A DNA stretch of 64,000 nt, taken from the NCBI RefSeq assembly GCF_003287975.1, contig NZ_QMKQ01000001.1, positions 372,001 through 436,000 of the forward strand, given 5' to 3'. The translations under genes were made by a program, and so were the position numbers. This document shows positions 29,184 to 40,466 of the stretch, one piece after another; positions within the stretch are counted from its first letter, which is position 1, and the number at the start of each line of letters is the position of its first letter. The notes beneath the pieces are model-generated. The model was not told the DNA's origin. It was given only the letters and a program-made list of their open reading frames with translations, and did not search any database. Origin of the DNA: Arthrobacter sp. AQ5-05. Lineage in GTDB: Bacteria > Actinomycetota > Actinomycetes > Actinomycetales > Micrococcaceae.

Positions 29184-29995
29184 CCACATCGACCAATGGT
29201 AAATTCGACCGGAAGCCGCTGATTGCCGGCAACTGGAAGATGAACATGGACCACGTCCAGGGCATCACGCTGCTGCAGAAGCTGGCCTGGACTCTGGCCG
29301 ACGCCGAGCACGACTTCGAACGGGTCGAGGTGGCGGTCTTCCCGCCGTTCACCGACCTGCGCGGCGTGCAGACGCTGACCATGGGCGACAACCTTCCGGT
29401 GCGCTACGGCGCCCAGGACCTCTCCGCCCACGACTCCGGGGCCTACACCGGGGAAATCTCCGGACAGTTCCTCTCCCGCCTCGGCTGCGGCTACGTGCTG
29501 GTGGGACACAGCGAACGCCGTGCCCTGCACCACGAGTCCAACGAGCTGCTGGCCTCCAAGGTCGCCGCAGCGTACCGCCACTCGGTCACCCCGGTGCTCT
29601 GCGTGGGCGAGGGCCTGGAGATCCGCCAGGCCGGAACCCATGTCCAGTACACGCTCGAGCAGTTGCGTGGTTCGCTGGCCGGGGTCACCAAGGAGCAGGC
29701 GGCAACCCTCGTGGTTGCCTACGAGCCGGTCTGGGCCATCGGCACCGGCGAGGTCGCGGGACCGGACGACGCACAGGAACTGTGCGCTGCCATCCGCACC
29801 GAGCTCGCGGTGCTCTTCGGCGCCGATGTCGCCGCCTCGGTCCGGGTGTTGTACGGCGGCTCGGTCAAGGCGTCGAATGCCGCAGCGATCCTCGCGCAGC
29901 GCGACGTCGACGGCGTGTTGGTCGGCGGGGCATCGTTGGACGCCGCGGAATTTGCTAACATTGTTAGGTTCGAGCACCACCTGGTGACCGACTAA
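29180..29995 (+). CDS. tpiA: Triosephosphate isomerase
   Basis: A 271-residue triosephosphate isomerase interconverting dihydroxyacetone phosphate and glyceraldehyde 3-phosphate. GNWKMN holds the active-site Asn and Lys, VGHSERR the electrophilic His, [11 protein letters not shown] the catalytic Glu with loop 6, and [10 protein letters not shown] the phosphate site. GTG 29180 overlaps the pgk stop. secG follows after 28 bp, as in most actinobacteria. Confidence 0.97.
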   Translation: MTTSTNGKFDRKPLIAGNWKMNMDHVQGITLLQKLAWTLADAEHDFERVEVAVFPPFTDLRGVQTLTMGDNLPVRYGAQDLSAHDSGAYTGEISGQFLSRLGCGYVLVGHSERRALHHESNELLASKVAAAYRHSVTPVLCVGEGLEIRQAGTHVQYTLEQLRGSLAGVTKEQAATLVVAYEPVWAIGTGEVAGPDDAQELCAAIRTELAVLFGADVAASVRVLYGGSVKASNAAAILAQRDVDGVLVGGASLDAAEFANIVRFEHHLVTD

Positions 29996-30023
29996 TCGCC
30001 ATCGAGCGGATTGAAGGGCAATA

Positions 30024-30275
30024 GTGGACGTCATCAAGTTGGTATTGCAGATTTTGCTGGGCATCACGAGCCTGCTGCTCACCCTGCTCATCCTGTTGCA
30101 CAAGGGCCGCGGCGGCGGCATGTCCGACATGTTCGGCGGTGGCATGACCACCTCGCTGGGTTCCTCCGGCGTCGCCGAGCGCAACCTCAACCGCGTGACC
30201 ATCGTGCTCGGACTCATCTGGGCAACGGTCATCATCGGCCTGGGCCTGGTCATGCGCTTCAGCGTCGAGTCCTAG
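30024..30275 (+). CDS. secG: Preprotein translocase subunit SecG
   Basis: An 83-residue SecG, a two-helix accessory subunit of the SecYEG channel. Helix 1 is at residues 3-25, followed by the conserved [16 protein letters not shown] loop, and helix 2 at about 57-77. GTG 30024 has GAAGGG 8 nt upstream. It ends the gap-pgk-tpiA-secG unit and faces a shared terminator with pgl. Confidence 0.94.
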   Translation: MDVIKLVLQILLGITSLLLTLLILLHKGRGGGMSDMFGGGMTTSLGSSGVAERNLNRVTIVLGLIWATVIIGLGLVMRFSVES

Positions 30276-30306
30276 CCTTCGGCCTCACCGCACCAGGCCG
30301 GCAAGA

Positions 30307-30349
30307 AGCGCGGCCCGCCTCTCCTTCAACGGATGGGGCGGGCCGCGCT
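30307..30349. terminator. Convergent terminator between secG and pgl
   Basis: AGCGCGGCCCGCC (30307-30319) is an exact reverse complement of 30337-30349. It stands in the 96-bp gap between two converging operons, so it can serve both. Confidence 0.8.
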
Positions 30350-30371
30350 CTTGCGTGTGCGGGAAAAACGG

Positions 30372-31142
30372 TTAGACCAGGGCGGCGGCGGCGGCGTCCA
30401 TGAGCCACCAGGTGCCCTGCGTGCCGGACACCCCGGAGGCCGGAACGCGTTCGCGCGCCACCGGCTCCTGGCCCAGGGCAACGCCGGCCGCCGGGGCCTT
30501 GTCGGCCCCGGCGACCACGAGCCACACCGCGCGGGCGGTGTTGATGGCCTCGAAGGTCAGGGACACGCGCAGCGGCGGCAGCTTGGGCGAATCCCGGACC
30601 CCGATGACGTTTGCGCCCGTTGCCGTGGCACCCGCGTGGTCGGGGAAGAGCGAGGCCACATGCGAGTCCGGGCCCATGCCCAGCATCAGCACGTCGAAGA
30701 CCGGCAGGGAACCTGCGCTGCCCTCGTCGGAGGCCTCCCGCTCCAGCAGGTGCGCGTAGGCCGCAGCGGCCTCCTCGGGGGTCCCGAAGTCGTCGACTGC
30801 GCCCATGACGTGCACCCGGCCCCGGTCCAGCCCGTGGGCATCGAGCACGCCCAGCAGCACCTCGGCCTGCACCGCGTTGCGGTCCGGGGAACCGGATTCG
30901 ACGAAGCGCTCGTCGCCCCAGTAGAAGTTCACCCGCGACCAGTCGACCGAGCCCAAGGCCGGGGAGTCGGCGACGGCCTGCAGCGAGGCGATGCCCAGGG
31001 TTCCGCCGGTGAGCACGATGGATGCCTCGCCACGTGCCGCCTGCGCGTCAAGGATCGCGGTGATCAGCCGGGCGGCGACCGCCGCGGCGGTGGCGGGCAG
31101 ATCGGGGTGGATGACAACGTGTCGCTTAACGCTCACTGGCAC
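30372..31142 (-). CDS. pgl: 6-phosphogluconolactonase
   Basis: A 256-residue 6-phosphogluconolactonase of the NagB/DevB fold, the second step of the oxidative pentose phosphate pathway. VLTGGTLGIASL is the phosphate-binding loop, NFYWGDERFV the conserved Trp-Gly-Asp-Glu-Arg block, and LGMGPDSHVASLFP the catalytic segment (normally GxDGH; here MGPDSH). GTG 31142 has GGAG 5 nt upstream and lies within the end of opcA (17-nt overlap); GTG 31136 is an alternative. Last gene of the tkt-tal-pgi-zwf-opcA-pgl operon. Confidence 0.92.
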   Translation of the reverse strand: MPVSVKRHVVIHPDLPATAAAVAARLITAILDAQAARGEASIVLTGGTLGIASLQAVADSPALGSVDWSRVNFYWGDERFVESGSPDRNAVQAEVLLGVLDAHGLDRGRVHVMGAVDDFGTPEEAAAAYAHLLEREASDEGSAGSLPVFDVLMLGMGPDSHVASLFPDHAGATATGANVIGVRDSPKLPPLRVSLTFEAINTARAVWLVVAGADKAPAAGVALGQEPVARERVPASGVSGTQGTWWLMDAAAAALV

Positions 31143-32063
31143 GGATGCTCCTCAGGTTGGTGCGTTTCAGGCCCTCGCGCACGACTTCGCCGAAGACCTC
31201 GTCCGGGTCCAGCCGGCGCATCTCCTCGGACAGGCAGTCGGACACGGGGCGCTGCGGCAATGAAATCAGCTGGGCCTTCTGGCCCGGCTGGTACAACTCG
31301 GCCACGTCCCCGGGGGGACGGGAAAGCTCCACGTCCCCGGCCTCGCGGGCAAAGCGCACCGAGCGCACGCCGGTGCCCTCGGGGGAGGAGGACAGCGTCA
31401 CCGGGATCTTCAGGCACAGCCGCAGCCAGGCGGCCAGCAGCACGGTGGAGGGGGAATCGACGGCCCCGGTGACTGTCACCGCGGTGATCTCTGCGGGGTC
31501 AAGCTGGTCCAGCACCGCGGCCAGCTGGGCGCGCCAGAGCGTCAGCCGGGTCCAGGCCAGGTCGGTGTCCCCTGCCTGGTAGGAATCGGCCAGCGCGAAA
31601 AGCGCCTTGCGCGGGTTCGCCTCGGCGCCCGAATCGGTGATGCGGCGGTGCGCGATCTTCCCCAGCGGGGTGTGTGCGGCGTCCTTCGGGACCCCGTGTG
31701 GCCACCAGGCCACGATCGGGGCGTCGGGCAGCAGCAGCCCGGAGACCAGGGATTCGTCCACGTGCGCGTCCGGGCCGAAGGTGTGCAGCACGATGACCTC
31801 CGCGGCGCCGGCGTCACCGCCCAGGCGGATCTGCGCGTCCAGCCGGGTCGCCCCGGTGGCCGCGCCCTTGACCACCACCACAATGCGGCAGGGGTGTTCG
31901 CGGCTGGCCAGGGAGGCGGCGGCGATCGCGTCCTCCTCGTACCCGGCCCGGGTGATCACCATCAGCGTCAGTACGCGGGAGAGCGCGGCGGATCCGCCGG
32001 CCCGGCGCATGGTGACCAGTTCCTTGGAGATCTTCGAGGTGGTGGTGTCTTTCAGCTCGGCAA

Positions 32064-32067
<4 letters not shown>
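31126..32067 (-). CDS. opcA: Glucose-6-phosphate dehydrogenase assembly protein OpcA
   Basis: A 313-residue OpcA, a factor needed for assembly and redox-dependent activation of glucose-6-phosphate dehydrogenase in cyanobacteria and actinobacteria. It contains the family's DTTTSKISKELV start, the central IVAWWPHGVP segment and the RRLDPDEVFGEV C-terminal block. ATG 32067 was chosen because it makes the ATGA overlap with zwf and fits the usual family N-terminus; ATG 32079 is four codons upstream with GGAAGGAC only 3 nt before it. It is always found next to zwf in this group. Confidence 0.93.
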
Positions 32068-33623
<1,556 letters not shown>

Positions 33624-33663
33624 CAAAGACGGGCCTTCAACTGTTGGTGGGAAACCGATGAAA

Positions 33664-33698
33664 CGGTGCACCGGGCGCGCGTGGCGCCCGGTGCACCG
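33664..33698 (-). repeat. 15-bp perfect stem-loop between pgi and zwf
   Basis: CGGTGCACCGGGCGC (33664-33678) and its exact reverse complement (33684-33698) flank a 5-nt loop. Each arm contains CGGTGCACCG, itself a 10-bp palindrome. It interrupts an otherwise tightly packed operon and lacks a T run. It could be a partial terminator, an RNA-processing site or an operator. Confidence 0.85.
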
Positions 33699-33717
33699 GG
33701 GGGATGCGGGTGGTGGA

Positions 33718-35349
33718 TCAGGCTTGGGCCAGATCCCGCACCAGCTTATCCAATTGGGCCAGTCCCGCTTCCTTGTCCCGCAGGTGCAGGCGCAACACCG
33801 GGCGTCCCGCATCCGCCAGCACCGCCGCGTCGCCGGAAGCCTGTGCGGCAATCAGCTCCCCGAAGGTGAAGGGGCGTTCGGGGATCGACAGGTCCATCGC
33901 GGAGTCCGCGGTGACCTGCAGGTAGGCGCCCACGCGCGGGCCGCCCTTGTGGAACTGCCCGGTGGAGTGCAGGAAGCGCGGGCCCCAGCCGAAGGTCACC
34001 GGTCGTCCGGTGGCCGTGGCCAGTGCCGGGCGGATGGCCTCCAGCGCGGTGTCCGCGCGGCGGTCCAGGTAGGCCTGCACCGACAGGTACCCGTTGGCGG
34101 GCAGCGCCGCCAGCAGGGCCGCCAATGCGCCGGCGACCGAGTCGACATCGGCGAGCAGCCCGGCGGAGCCGCGGACCTCGATCGCGCCCTCGGTGAGCTG
34201 CGCGGGGACCGGGTCCGGGGTGGAATCCAGCAGCGAGCGGGCGGCGACCTTGGCGGCCTCCACGTCGGGCTGGTCGAACGGGTCGATCTCCAGCAGGCGC
34301 CCGGCGACCACCGTGGCGTACTCCCAGAGCAGCATCTGCGCGCCCAGGGCACCGGAGACGGCGACCGAGGCCGCGCTGGCATCGATGTCCTCGTCGGTGA
34401 GCAGCCCGGTGTCGGCCACCAGGCGGATCTGCAGGAAGTCCGCCGCGTCGGAAGTGGTCTCCGGTGCGCCGTCCTCCACGACCACCGGCAACACGCCGGT
34501 CGCCGACTTGCCGGTGGACTCGGCGATGAGCTGCTCGGCCCAGTCGGCGAACCCGACCAGGCCCGAGCCCTCGTCGGCGAAGATCAGCTTGTCGCGCAGC
34601 GGCACGGTGCCGGCAAGCGCGGCACCCAGGGCCAGGGCGATGTTGTCCTCGTCGTCCTCGGCCAGGAACTCCGCGGCGTCGGACGCCTCGTCCAGGAACG
34701 CCTCGATGTCCACCCCGGCCAGGCCGGAGGGGACCAGCCCGAAGGCGGTCAGGGCCGAGTAGCGCCCGCCCACGGTCGGATCGGCGTTGAACACCGCGCG
34801 GTAGCCGGCCTTGCGGCTGGCCGCATCCATCGGGGACCCGGGGTCGGTGACCACGATGATCCGGGCGGCGGCGTCAAGCCCGGCGTCGTTGAACGCCTGT
34901 TCGAAGACGCGGCGCTGCGAGTCGGTCTCCACGGTGGAACCGGACTTGGATGACACCACCAGGGCGGTGGTGGCCAGGCGGTCGGTGAGGATGCCGGCAA
35001 CCATCTCCGGGTCGGTGGAGTCGCACACGACCAGCTCGACGTCGTTGGTCGCGCAAATGACCTCGGGGGCCAGCGAGGATCCGCCCATGCCCGCAAGCAC
35101 GATGCGGTTCACGCCCTCGGCACGCAGCTCGTCGCGCAGCGCCAGGATGCCGGGCACCAGGGCGCGCGAGTTTTCCGCGGCGTCGACCCAGCCCAGGCGG
35201 ATCCCCGCCTCGGCGCGGGCCGACTCCACCCACACCGTGGTGTCCTTGGCGGCGATGCGGCTGGCAACCTCGTCGGCCACCAGCGCCGGCACATGCGCCT
35301 CGATGGCCGCTTGCGCGGCACCGGTGGCGATGAAACCCAGGGAGCTCAT
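33718..35349 (-). CDS. pgi: Glucose-6-phosphate isomerase (actinobacterial type)
   Basis: A 543-residue phosphoglucose isomerase of the divergent form found beside tal in Micrococcaceae, related to the isomerase half of bifunctional transaldolase/isomerase proteins. The sugar-phosphate (SIS) motifs are AGMGGSSLAPEV and SSKSGSTVET; DPTVGGRYSALTAFG is the conserved PGI block, and STGQFHKGGP a late active-site segment. It is much more Ala/Asp rich than enterobacterial Pgi. The ATG overlaps the tal stop by one base (TAATG), so translation is coupled. Confidence 0.9.
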   Translation of the reverse strand: MSSLGFIATGAAQAAIEAHVPALVADEVASRIAAKDTTVWVESARAEAGIRLGWVDAAENSRALVPGILALRDELRAEGVNRIVLAGMGGSSLAPEVICATNDVELVVCDSTDPEMVAGILTDRLATTALVVSSKSGSTVETDSQRRVFEQAFNDAGLDAAARIIVVTDPGSPMDAASRKAGYRAVFNADPTVGGRYSALTAFGLVPSGLAGVDIEAFLDEASDAAEFLAEDDEDNIALALGAALAGTVPLRDKLIFADEGSGLVGFADWAEQLIAESTGKSATGVLPVVVEDGAPETTSDAADFLQIRLVADTGLLTDEDIDASAASVAVSGALGAQMLLWEYATVVAGRLLEIDPFDQPDVEAAKVAARSLLDSTPDPVPAQLTEGAIEVRGSAGLLADVDSVAGALAALLAALPANGYLSVQAYLDRRADTALEAIRPALATATGRPVTFGWGPRFLHSTGQFHKGGPRVGAYLQVTADSAMDLSIPERPFTFGELIAAQASGDAAVLADAGRPVLRLHLRDKEAGLAQLDKLVRDLAQA

Positions 35350-36461
35350 TAGTTCCCTGCCTTCTTCAGCGAGGAGGCCAGGTCGGTGAGCAGCTCGTTC
35401 CAGGCGGCCTCGAACTTGTCCAGGCCCTCGACCTCGAGCTTGTCCACGACCTCGTTGTAGCCCACGCCCAGGGCGGCAAGCTCGTCGAGCACGGCGTTTG
35501 CCTGCTCGTAGGTCCCGGACACGGCGTCGCCGGTGATTTCGGCGTGGTCAGCGGTGGCTTCCAGGGTCTTTTCCGGCATGGTGTTCACGGTGTTCGGTGC
35601 GCACAGCTCGGTGACGTAGAGGGTGTCCGGCAGTGCCGGGTCCTTCACTCCGGTGGAGGCCCACAGCGGGCGCTGGGCGTGGGCGCCGGCGGCGGCCAGC
35701 AGGTTCCAGCGCTCGGAGGTGAACGACTCCTCGTAGACCTGGTACGCCAGGCGGGCGTTGGCGACGCCGGCCTTGCCGCGCAGGGCCAGGGCGGCGTCGG
35801 TGCCGATGGCGTTCAGCCGCGCATCGACCTCGGTGTCCACGCGGGAGACGAAGAAGGAAGCGACCGAGTGCAGCTTGGAAATGTCGTGCCCGTTGGACTT
35901 GGCGGCCTCCAGCCCGGTGAGGAAGGCATTGATGACCGCGCGGTAGCGCTCCAGGGAGAAGATCAGCGTGACGTTCACGGAGATGCCGGCGGCCAGCGTC
36001 TGCGCGATGGCCTCCAGGCCTTCGACGGTGGCGGGGATCTTGATCAGTACGTTCTCGCGGTCCACCATCTCGGACAGGACCTTGGCCTCGGCGATGGTCT
36101 CTGCGGTCTTGCGGGCCAGGCGCGGGTCGACCTCGATGGAGACGCGGCCGTCGGCGCCGTTGGAGGCGGCGTAGATGGGTGCGAACAGGTCGCAGGCCGC
36201 TGCGACGTCGTCGCTGGTGATCTTGAAGACCGCTTCCTCGGCGTCCATGCCTGCAGCTGCCAGCTCCTTGACCTGTGCGGCGTAGGACTCGCCGTCCTGC
36301 AGGGCGGCGTGGAAGATCGAGGGGTTGGTGGTGACCCCGACAACGTTCTTTTCCTTGATCAGAGTTTCCAGTGAACCGGAGGTCAGGCGTTCGCGGGAGA
36401 GGTCATCGAGCCAGATCGATACGCCGGCGTCGGAGAGTGCCTGGGTGTTTGCGTTGCTCAC
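35349..36461 (-). CDS. tal: Transaldolase
   Basis: A 370-residue class 1 transaldolase (actinobacterial/cyanobacterial form), transferring dihydroxyacetone units between sugar phosphates. [12 protein letters not shown] is the first signature, VLIKIPAT carries the Schiff-base Lys near residue 140, and INVTL-type [13 protein letters not shown] follows. GTG 36461 has AAAGGA 9 nt upstream. It lies 27 bp after tkt and is joined to pgi by a TAATG overlap. Confidence 0.95.
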   Translation of the reverse strand: MSNANTQALSDAGVSIWLDDLSRERLTSGSLETLIKEKNVVGVTTNPSIFHAALQDGESYAAQVKELAAAGMDAEEAVFKITSDDVAAACDLFAPIYAASNGADGRVSIEVDPRLARKTAETIAEAKVLSEMVDRENVLIKIPATVEGLEAIAQTLAAGISVNVTLIFSLERYRAVINAFLTGLEAAKSNGHDISKLHSVASFFVSRVDTEVDARLNAIGTDAALALRGKAGVANARLAYQVYEESFTSERWNLLAAAGAHAQRPLWASTGVKDPALPDTLYVTELCAPNTVNTMPEKTLEATADHAEITGDAVSGTYEQANAVLDELAALGVGYNEVVDKLEVEGLDKFEAAWNELLTDLASSLKKAGN

Positions 36462-36488
36462 GATGGGAATCCTTTGGGTGTGGTGGTG

Positions 36489-38600
36489 TTACTTGGCGGC
36501 GGAGATGGAATCGAGCGCGGCGGCGGTGATGGCCTCCGCGGTGATCCCGAACTCCGAGAAGAGTCGCTTGTAGTCGGCCGATGCGCCGTAGTGGTCAAGG
36601 GAAATGATGCGTCCGGCATCCCCGACCAATTCGCGCCAGCCCTGGGCCACTCCGGCCTCGACGGAGACTCGGGCCTTCACGGCTGCGGGCAGCACGGATT
36701 CGCGGTAGGCGGCATCCTGCTTGTTGAACCATTCCAGGCACGGGATGGAGACCACGCGGGTTCCGATGCCCTGGGCCTGCAGGGCCTCGCGGGCCTCGAT
36801 GGCCAGCGACACCTCGGAGCCGGTGGCCAGCAGCAGCACCTCGGGTGCGACGACCTCGCCGTTGGCGGTGGCGTCGGCCAGCACGTAGGCGCCCTTTTCG
36901 GTGCCGGATGCGGCGCCGAAGCCCAGTGCGCTGCGGTCGTAGACCGGCAGGTTCTGGCGGGAAAGGATGATGCCGGCCGGGTTGGAGCTGGTTTCCAGGA
37001 TCTTCTTCCAGGCGAAGGAGACCTCGTTGGCGTCCGCCGGGCGGACCACGTCCAGGTTCGGGATGGCGCGCAGCGAAGCGAGCTGCTCGACCGGCTGGTG
37101 CGTCGGGCCGTCCTCGCCCAGGCCGATGGAGTCGTGGGTCCAGACGTAGATCGACGGGACGCCCATCAACGCCGAGAGGCGGATGGCCGGGCGCTGGTAG
37201 TCGGAGAAGATCAGGAAGGTGCCGGAGTAGGCGCGCGTCGGGGAGGCCAGCGTGATGCCGTTGACGATGGAGGCCGCGGCGTGCTCGCGGATGCCGAAGT
37301 GCAGCACCCGTCCGTACGGGTTGCCCTTCCAGGAGTCGGTGGAACGCGATTCCGGGATGAAGGAGGAGGCGCCCTCGATGGTGGTGTTGTTCGAGCCGGC
37401 CAGGTCGGCCGAGCCGCCCCAGAGCTCGGGCAGCACGGATGCGACGGCATTGATGACCTTGCCGGAGGCCGAGCGGGTGGCAACGTCCTTGCCGGGCTCG
37501 AAGACCGGGAGGTTCTCGTCCCAGCCGGCGGGCAGTTCGCCGGATTCCAGGCGTGCCAGCAGTGCGGCGTTTTCCGGGTTGGCGGCGGACCAGGCGTCGA
37601 AGCCTTCCTGCCAGGTGGCGCGGTGGACCGTGCCGCGGGCCTGGACCTCGCGGGCGTGGCCAAGCACGGCTTCGTCGATGGCGAAGGATTCGGCCGGGTC
37701 GAAGCCCAGGGCCTTCTTCAGCCCGGCGACCTCTTCGGTGCCAAGCTTGGAGCCGTGGATTCCGCCGGTGTCGGCCTTGGTCGGGGCAGGCCAGCCGATG
37801 ATGGTGCGCAAGGAAATGATCGACGGGCGGGAGGTCTCGGCCTTGGCGGCGCGCAATGCGGCGTCCAGCTCGGCGAGGTCCTCGACGTAGTTCCCGGTCT
37901 TGGTCCAGTCCACACGCTGGGTGTGCCAGCCGTAGGCTTCGTAGCGGCCGAGCACGTTCTCGGTGAACGCGACGTCGGTGTCGTCCTCGATGGAGATGTG
38001 GTTCTCGTCGTAGACCACGACGAGGTTGCCCAGTTCCTGGTGGCCGGCCAGCGAAGAGGCCTCGGAGGTGACGCCCTCCTGCAGGTCGCCGTCGGAGGCG
38101 ATGACCCACACGGTGTGGTCGAACGGCGAGGTGCCGGCGGCGGCGTCGGCGTCAAGCATGCCGCGCATGCGGCGCTGGGCGTAGGCGAAGCCCACGGCCG
38201 AGGCCAGGCCCTGGCCCAGTGGACCGGTGGTGATTTCGACGCCGGCGGTGTGGCCGTATTCCGGGTGCCCGGGGGTCTTGGCGCCCCAGGTGCGCAGCGA
38301 CTCGAGGTCTTCCATTTCCAGGCCGTAGCCGGAGAGGAAGAGCTGGGTGTACAGGGTCAGCGAGGTGTGGCCGGGGGAGAGCACGAAGCGGTCGCGCCCG
38401 ATCCAGGACGGGTCGGACGGGTCGTGGCGCAGGTGCTGCTGGAAGATCAGGTAGGCGGCCGGGGCCAGCGAGATCGCCGTTCCGGGGTGCCCGTTCCCCA
38501 CCTTCTCGACCGCGTCCGCGGCCAGCACGCGGGCGGTGTCGACGGCTCGCTGGTCAAGATCGGTCCAAGCGAATTCGCTGTTTTCTGCTAGTGGCGCCAC
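36489..38600 (-). CDS. tkt: Transketolase
   Basis: A 703-residue thiamine-diphosphate transketolase of the non-oxidative pentose phosphate pathway. The TPP motif is SDGDLQEGVTSEASS with the later Asn in VYDENHISI; GNGHPGTAISLAP and SPGHTSL bind substrate and cofactor; HFGIREHAAASIVNG holds the catalytic Glu. The GTG at 38600 has GGAGG 9 nt upstream. It heads the six-gene operon and is divergent from ctaB across 316 bp. Confidence 0.97.
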   Translation of the reverse strand: MAPLAENSEFAWTDLDQRAVDTARVLAADAVEKVGNGHPGTAISLAPAAYLIFQQHLRHDPSDPSWIGRDRFVLSPGHTSLTLYTQLFLSGYGLEMEDLESLRTWGAKTPGHPEYGHTAGVEITTGPLGQGLASAVGFAYAQRRMRGMLDADAAAGTSPFDHTVWVIASDGDLQEGVTSEASSLAGHQELGNLVVVYDENHISIEDDTDVAFTENVLGRYEAYGWHTQRVDWTKTGNYVEDLAELDAALRAAKAETSRPSIISLRTIIGWPAPTKADTGGIHGSKLGTEEVAGLKKALGFDPAESFAIDEAVLGHAREVQARGTVHRATWQEGFDAWSAANPENAALLARLESGELPAGWDENLPVFEPGKDVATRSASGKVINAVASVLPELWGGSADLAGSNNTTIEGASSFIPESRSTDSWKGNPYGRVLHFGIREHAAASIVNGITLASPTRAYSGTFLIFSDYQRPAIRLSALMGVPSIYVWTHDSIGLGEDGPTHQPVEQLASLRAIPNLDVVRPADANEVSFAWKKILETSSNPAGIILSRQNLPVYDRSALGFGAASGTEKGAYVLADATANGEVVAPEVLLLATGSEVSLAIEAREALQAQGIGTRVVSIPCLEWFNKQDAAYRESVLPAAVKARVSVEAGVAQGWRELVGDAGRIISLDHYGASADYKRLFSEFGITAEAITAAALDSISAAK

Positions 38601-38916
38601 GTTGTGGGTCCTCCCTGTACGGTGTGCATTTCAAAGTCTGTTGGTTGCGCCGGCGTCCTGCCCTCTAAGCACAACGCCGCCGTCCCATCCAATGGTTCAC
38701 TGGGCGGTTTCGGCGGCGGCGCAACGCTTCCAGCTTAGCGCCATCGGGCCCGAATGTGCTGGTTTGAGACCGCTTGTTGAGGCATGGCGAAAACAATGGG
38801 CGGCTCCGGTGTGCCAACGCGGGGCCCGCCCGCATTGCACCCCGACCCATTTCTACGCGTTGTAAAAGGGTATGCTAGATGGTGATTGTCCTTATTACCC
38901 CCGTAGAACTGAGTAA
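38601..38916. promoter_or_regulatory. Divergent tkt/ctaB intergenic region
   Basis: This 316-bp space contains no convincing gene. TATGCT (38871-38876) is a likely -10 for ctaB, giving a leader of about 35 nt. A long-range inverted repeat GTTGCGCC/GGCGCAAC (about 38646 and 38718) lies in the middle. No clear operator was recognised. The right end (38850-38900) is AT-rich relative to the rest. Confidence 0.5.
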
Positions 38917-39900
38917 ATGTCTGTGAAGACCGTGTCCGTTGACTCCGCAACGAGGGCCCGCGCAGCTCGCCAGCCGAACGAATCGGCCGGCGAATTCGTC
39001 TCGCGAAAAGCCAAGGCCTATCTGGCCCTGACCAAGCCACGTGTGGTTGAACTCCTGCTCGTGACCACGTTGCCGACCATGATGTTCGCCGAACGCGGTT
39101 TCCCCTCGATTTCGCTGGTGCTGGCCACGCTGCTCGGCGGCGCCATGGCGGCCGGCGCGTCCGGCTCCTTCAACTGCTACATCGACCGCGACATGGACAA
39201 GATCATGCAGCGCACCAAGGGGCGTCCGCTGGTCACCGGCGAGGTCACCCCGCGCGAGGCCCTGATCTTCTCCTACGTCCTGGCCATCGCCTCGCTGGCG
39301 GTGCTCTGGTTCGGCACCAACCCGCTGACCACGGCCCTGGGCCTGGCCGCGATCCTCTTCTACGTGGTGCTCTACACGCTGATCCTCAAGCGCCGCACCG
39401 CACAGAACATCGTCTGGGGCGGGATCGCCGGCTGCATGCCGGTGCTCATTGCCTGGGCCGCGGTGACCAACAAGGTCGAATGGCCCGCGATCATCCTGTT
39501 CCTGATCATCTTCCTGTGGACCCCGCCGCACTACTGGCCGCTGTCGATGAAGTACGCGGACGACTACAACGCCGCCCACGTGCCGATGCTCGGTGCCATC
39601 TCCACGGCCCGCCGCGTCTCGGTGCAGGTTGTGCTCTACGCCTGGGCCACGCTGGCATGCTCGCTGCTGCTGGTCCCGATGGGCTATGCCGGCATCGTCT
39701 ACACCGTCATTGCCGGTGTCTCGGGCCTGTGGTTCGTCTACGAGTGCCACGTCCTCTACCGCGAGGCGCAGCGCGACCACGAGCCTGCGGACATGAACAA
39801 GAAGGCCATGAAGGTCTTCCACATCTCCATCACCTACCTGACGCTGGTGTTCGTGGCGCTGGCCATCGACCCGTTCGTGGGCGGCCCGCTCTTCGGCTGA
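38917..39900 (+). CDS. ctaB: Protoheme IX farnesyltransferase (heme O synthase)
   Basis: A 327-residue UbiA-superfamily prenyltransferase that adds farnesyl diphosphate to heme B on the way to heme A for cytochrome c oxidase. NCYIDRDMD is the first Asp-rich motif, [12 protein letters not shown] its partner, and [16 protein letters not shown] the second metal/diphosphate block. Eight or nine membrane helices are seen. The polar 30-residue N-terminus precedes [15 protein letters not shown] 38917 has only a weak ribosome-binding site. ctaA lies 1.4 kb away on the other strand. Confidence 0.96.
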   Translation: MSVKTVSVDSATRARAARQPNESAGEFVSRKAKAYLALTKPRVVELLLVTTLPTMMFAERGFPSISLVLATLLGGAMAAGASGSFNCYIDRDMDKIMQRTKGRPLVTGEVTPREALIFSYVLAIASLAVLWFGTNPLTTALGLAAILFYVVLYTLILKRRTAQNIVWGGIAGCMPVLIAWAAVTNKVEWPAIILFLIIFLWTPPHYWPLSMKYADDYNAAHVPMLGAISTARRVSVQVVLYAWATLACSLLLVPMGYAGIVYTVIAGVSGLWFVYECHVLYREAQRDHEPADMNKKAMKVFHISITYLTLVFVALAIDPFVGGPLFG

Positions 39901-39920
39901 CCCCGCCACGCCATCGTCCC

Positions 39921-39953
39921 AAGCGGCCCCTCGGATCATCCGGGGGGTCGCTT
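39921..39953 (+). terminator. Rho-independent terminator of ctaB
   Basis: AAGCG...CCGGGGGGTCGCTTT forms a stem with imperfect middle and a short TTT after it, 20 nt past the ctaB stop. Confidence 0.6.
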
Positions 39954-40002
39954 TGTCGTCGGTGACCGGTCGCCCCCGGGACCGCACGGAGGTTGGCAAC
40001 CC

Positions 40003-40413
40003 TCAATGCACCATGCGGATCTCGTCGCCCGCGCCCTCGTACCCGCCGGGTTTCCGGGTCCCGTCGGGAACGAATCCGTTGCTGGCATAGAAGGCCACGG
40101 CGCGCGCGTTCGGCTCGAGCACCCACGGGCTTGCCGGGTCCTTCCCGGGGACCGCATCGAGCAACCCCTGGCCCGCTCCGGCTCCGGCCAGGCCGACGAG
40201 ACTGCCGTCCCGCTCGGCCACCGCAAAGCTGTCACCGGGACGCGGTGCCGTGCAGATCGAACTCCACATCCGGATCCGGCCGGTGTGTGCCTCCTTGCCC
40301 CAGGCGGACTCGGGGAACACCCAGGCATAGGTTTCGGCCCAGGTCGCCAGGTGGAGTTCGGCCAGCACTGCGGCGTCCCCGGGGCGCGGGGAGCGGATGC
40401 GGATGGGCGTCAT
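40003..40413 (-). pseudogene. GNAT acetyltransferase remnant with internal deletion
   Basis: An open frame of 136 residues that begins like a GNAT enzyme (MTPIRIRSPRPGDAAVLAEL, ATWAETYAWVFPESAWG) and ends like one (WVLEPNARAVAFYASNGFVP). GNAT enzymes of this type have about 165-170 residues. Here SLVGLAGAG is joined directly to AGQGLLDAV, so the strand before the acetyl-CoA loop and part of the R/Q-x-x-G-x-G motif are missing. The frame is intact, so a shortened protein could be made, but it should not bind acetyl-CoA normally. The adjacent gene is also broken. I infer decay; a divergent GNAT is the alternative. Confidence 0.6.
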
Positions 40414-40466
40414 CGAAGCAACTTTGCCGGCCCGGGACCGCGGCACCGCCGGTAGCCCCTGGAACC

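Noticed and set aside
33624-33851. N-terminal extension of zwf
   Set aside because: It crosses the 15-bp stem-loop and the end of pgi and shows no G6PD homology.
36474-38591. A 705-codon plus-strand frame opposite tkt
   Set aside because: Fully antisense to transketolase, Gly/Gln-rich and motif-free.
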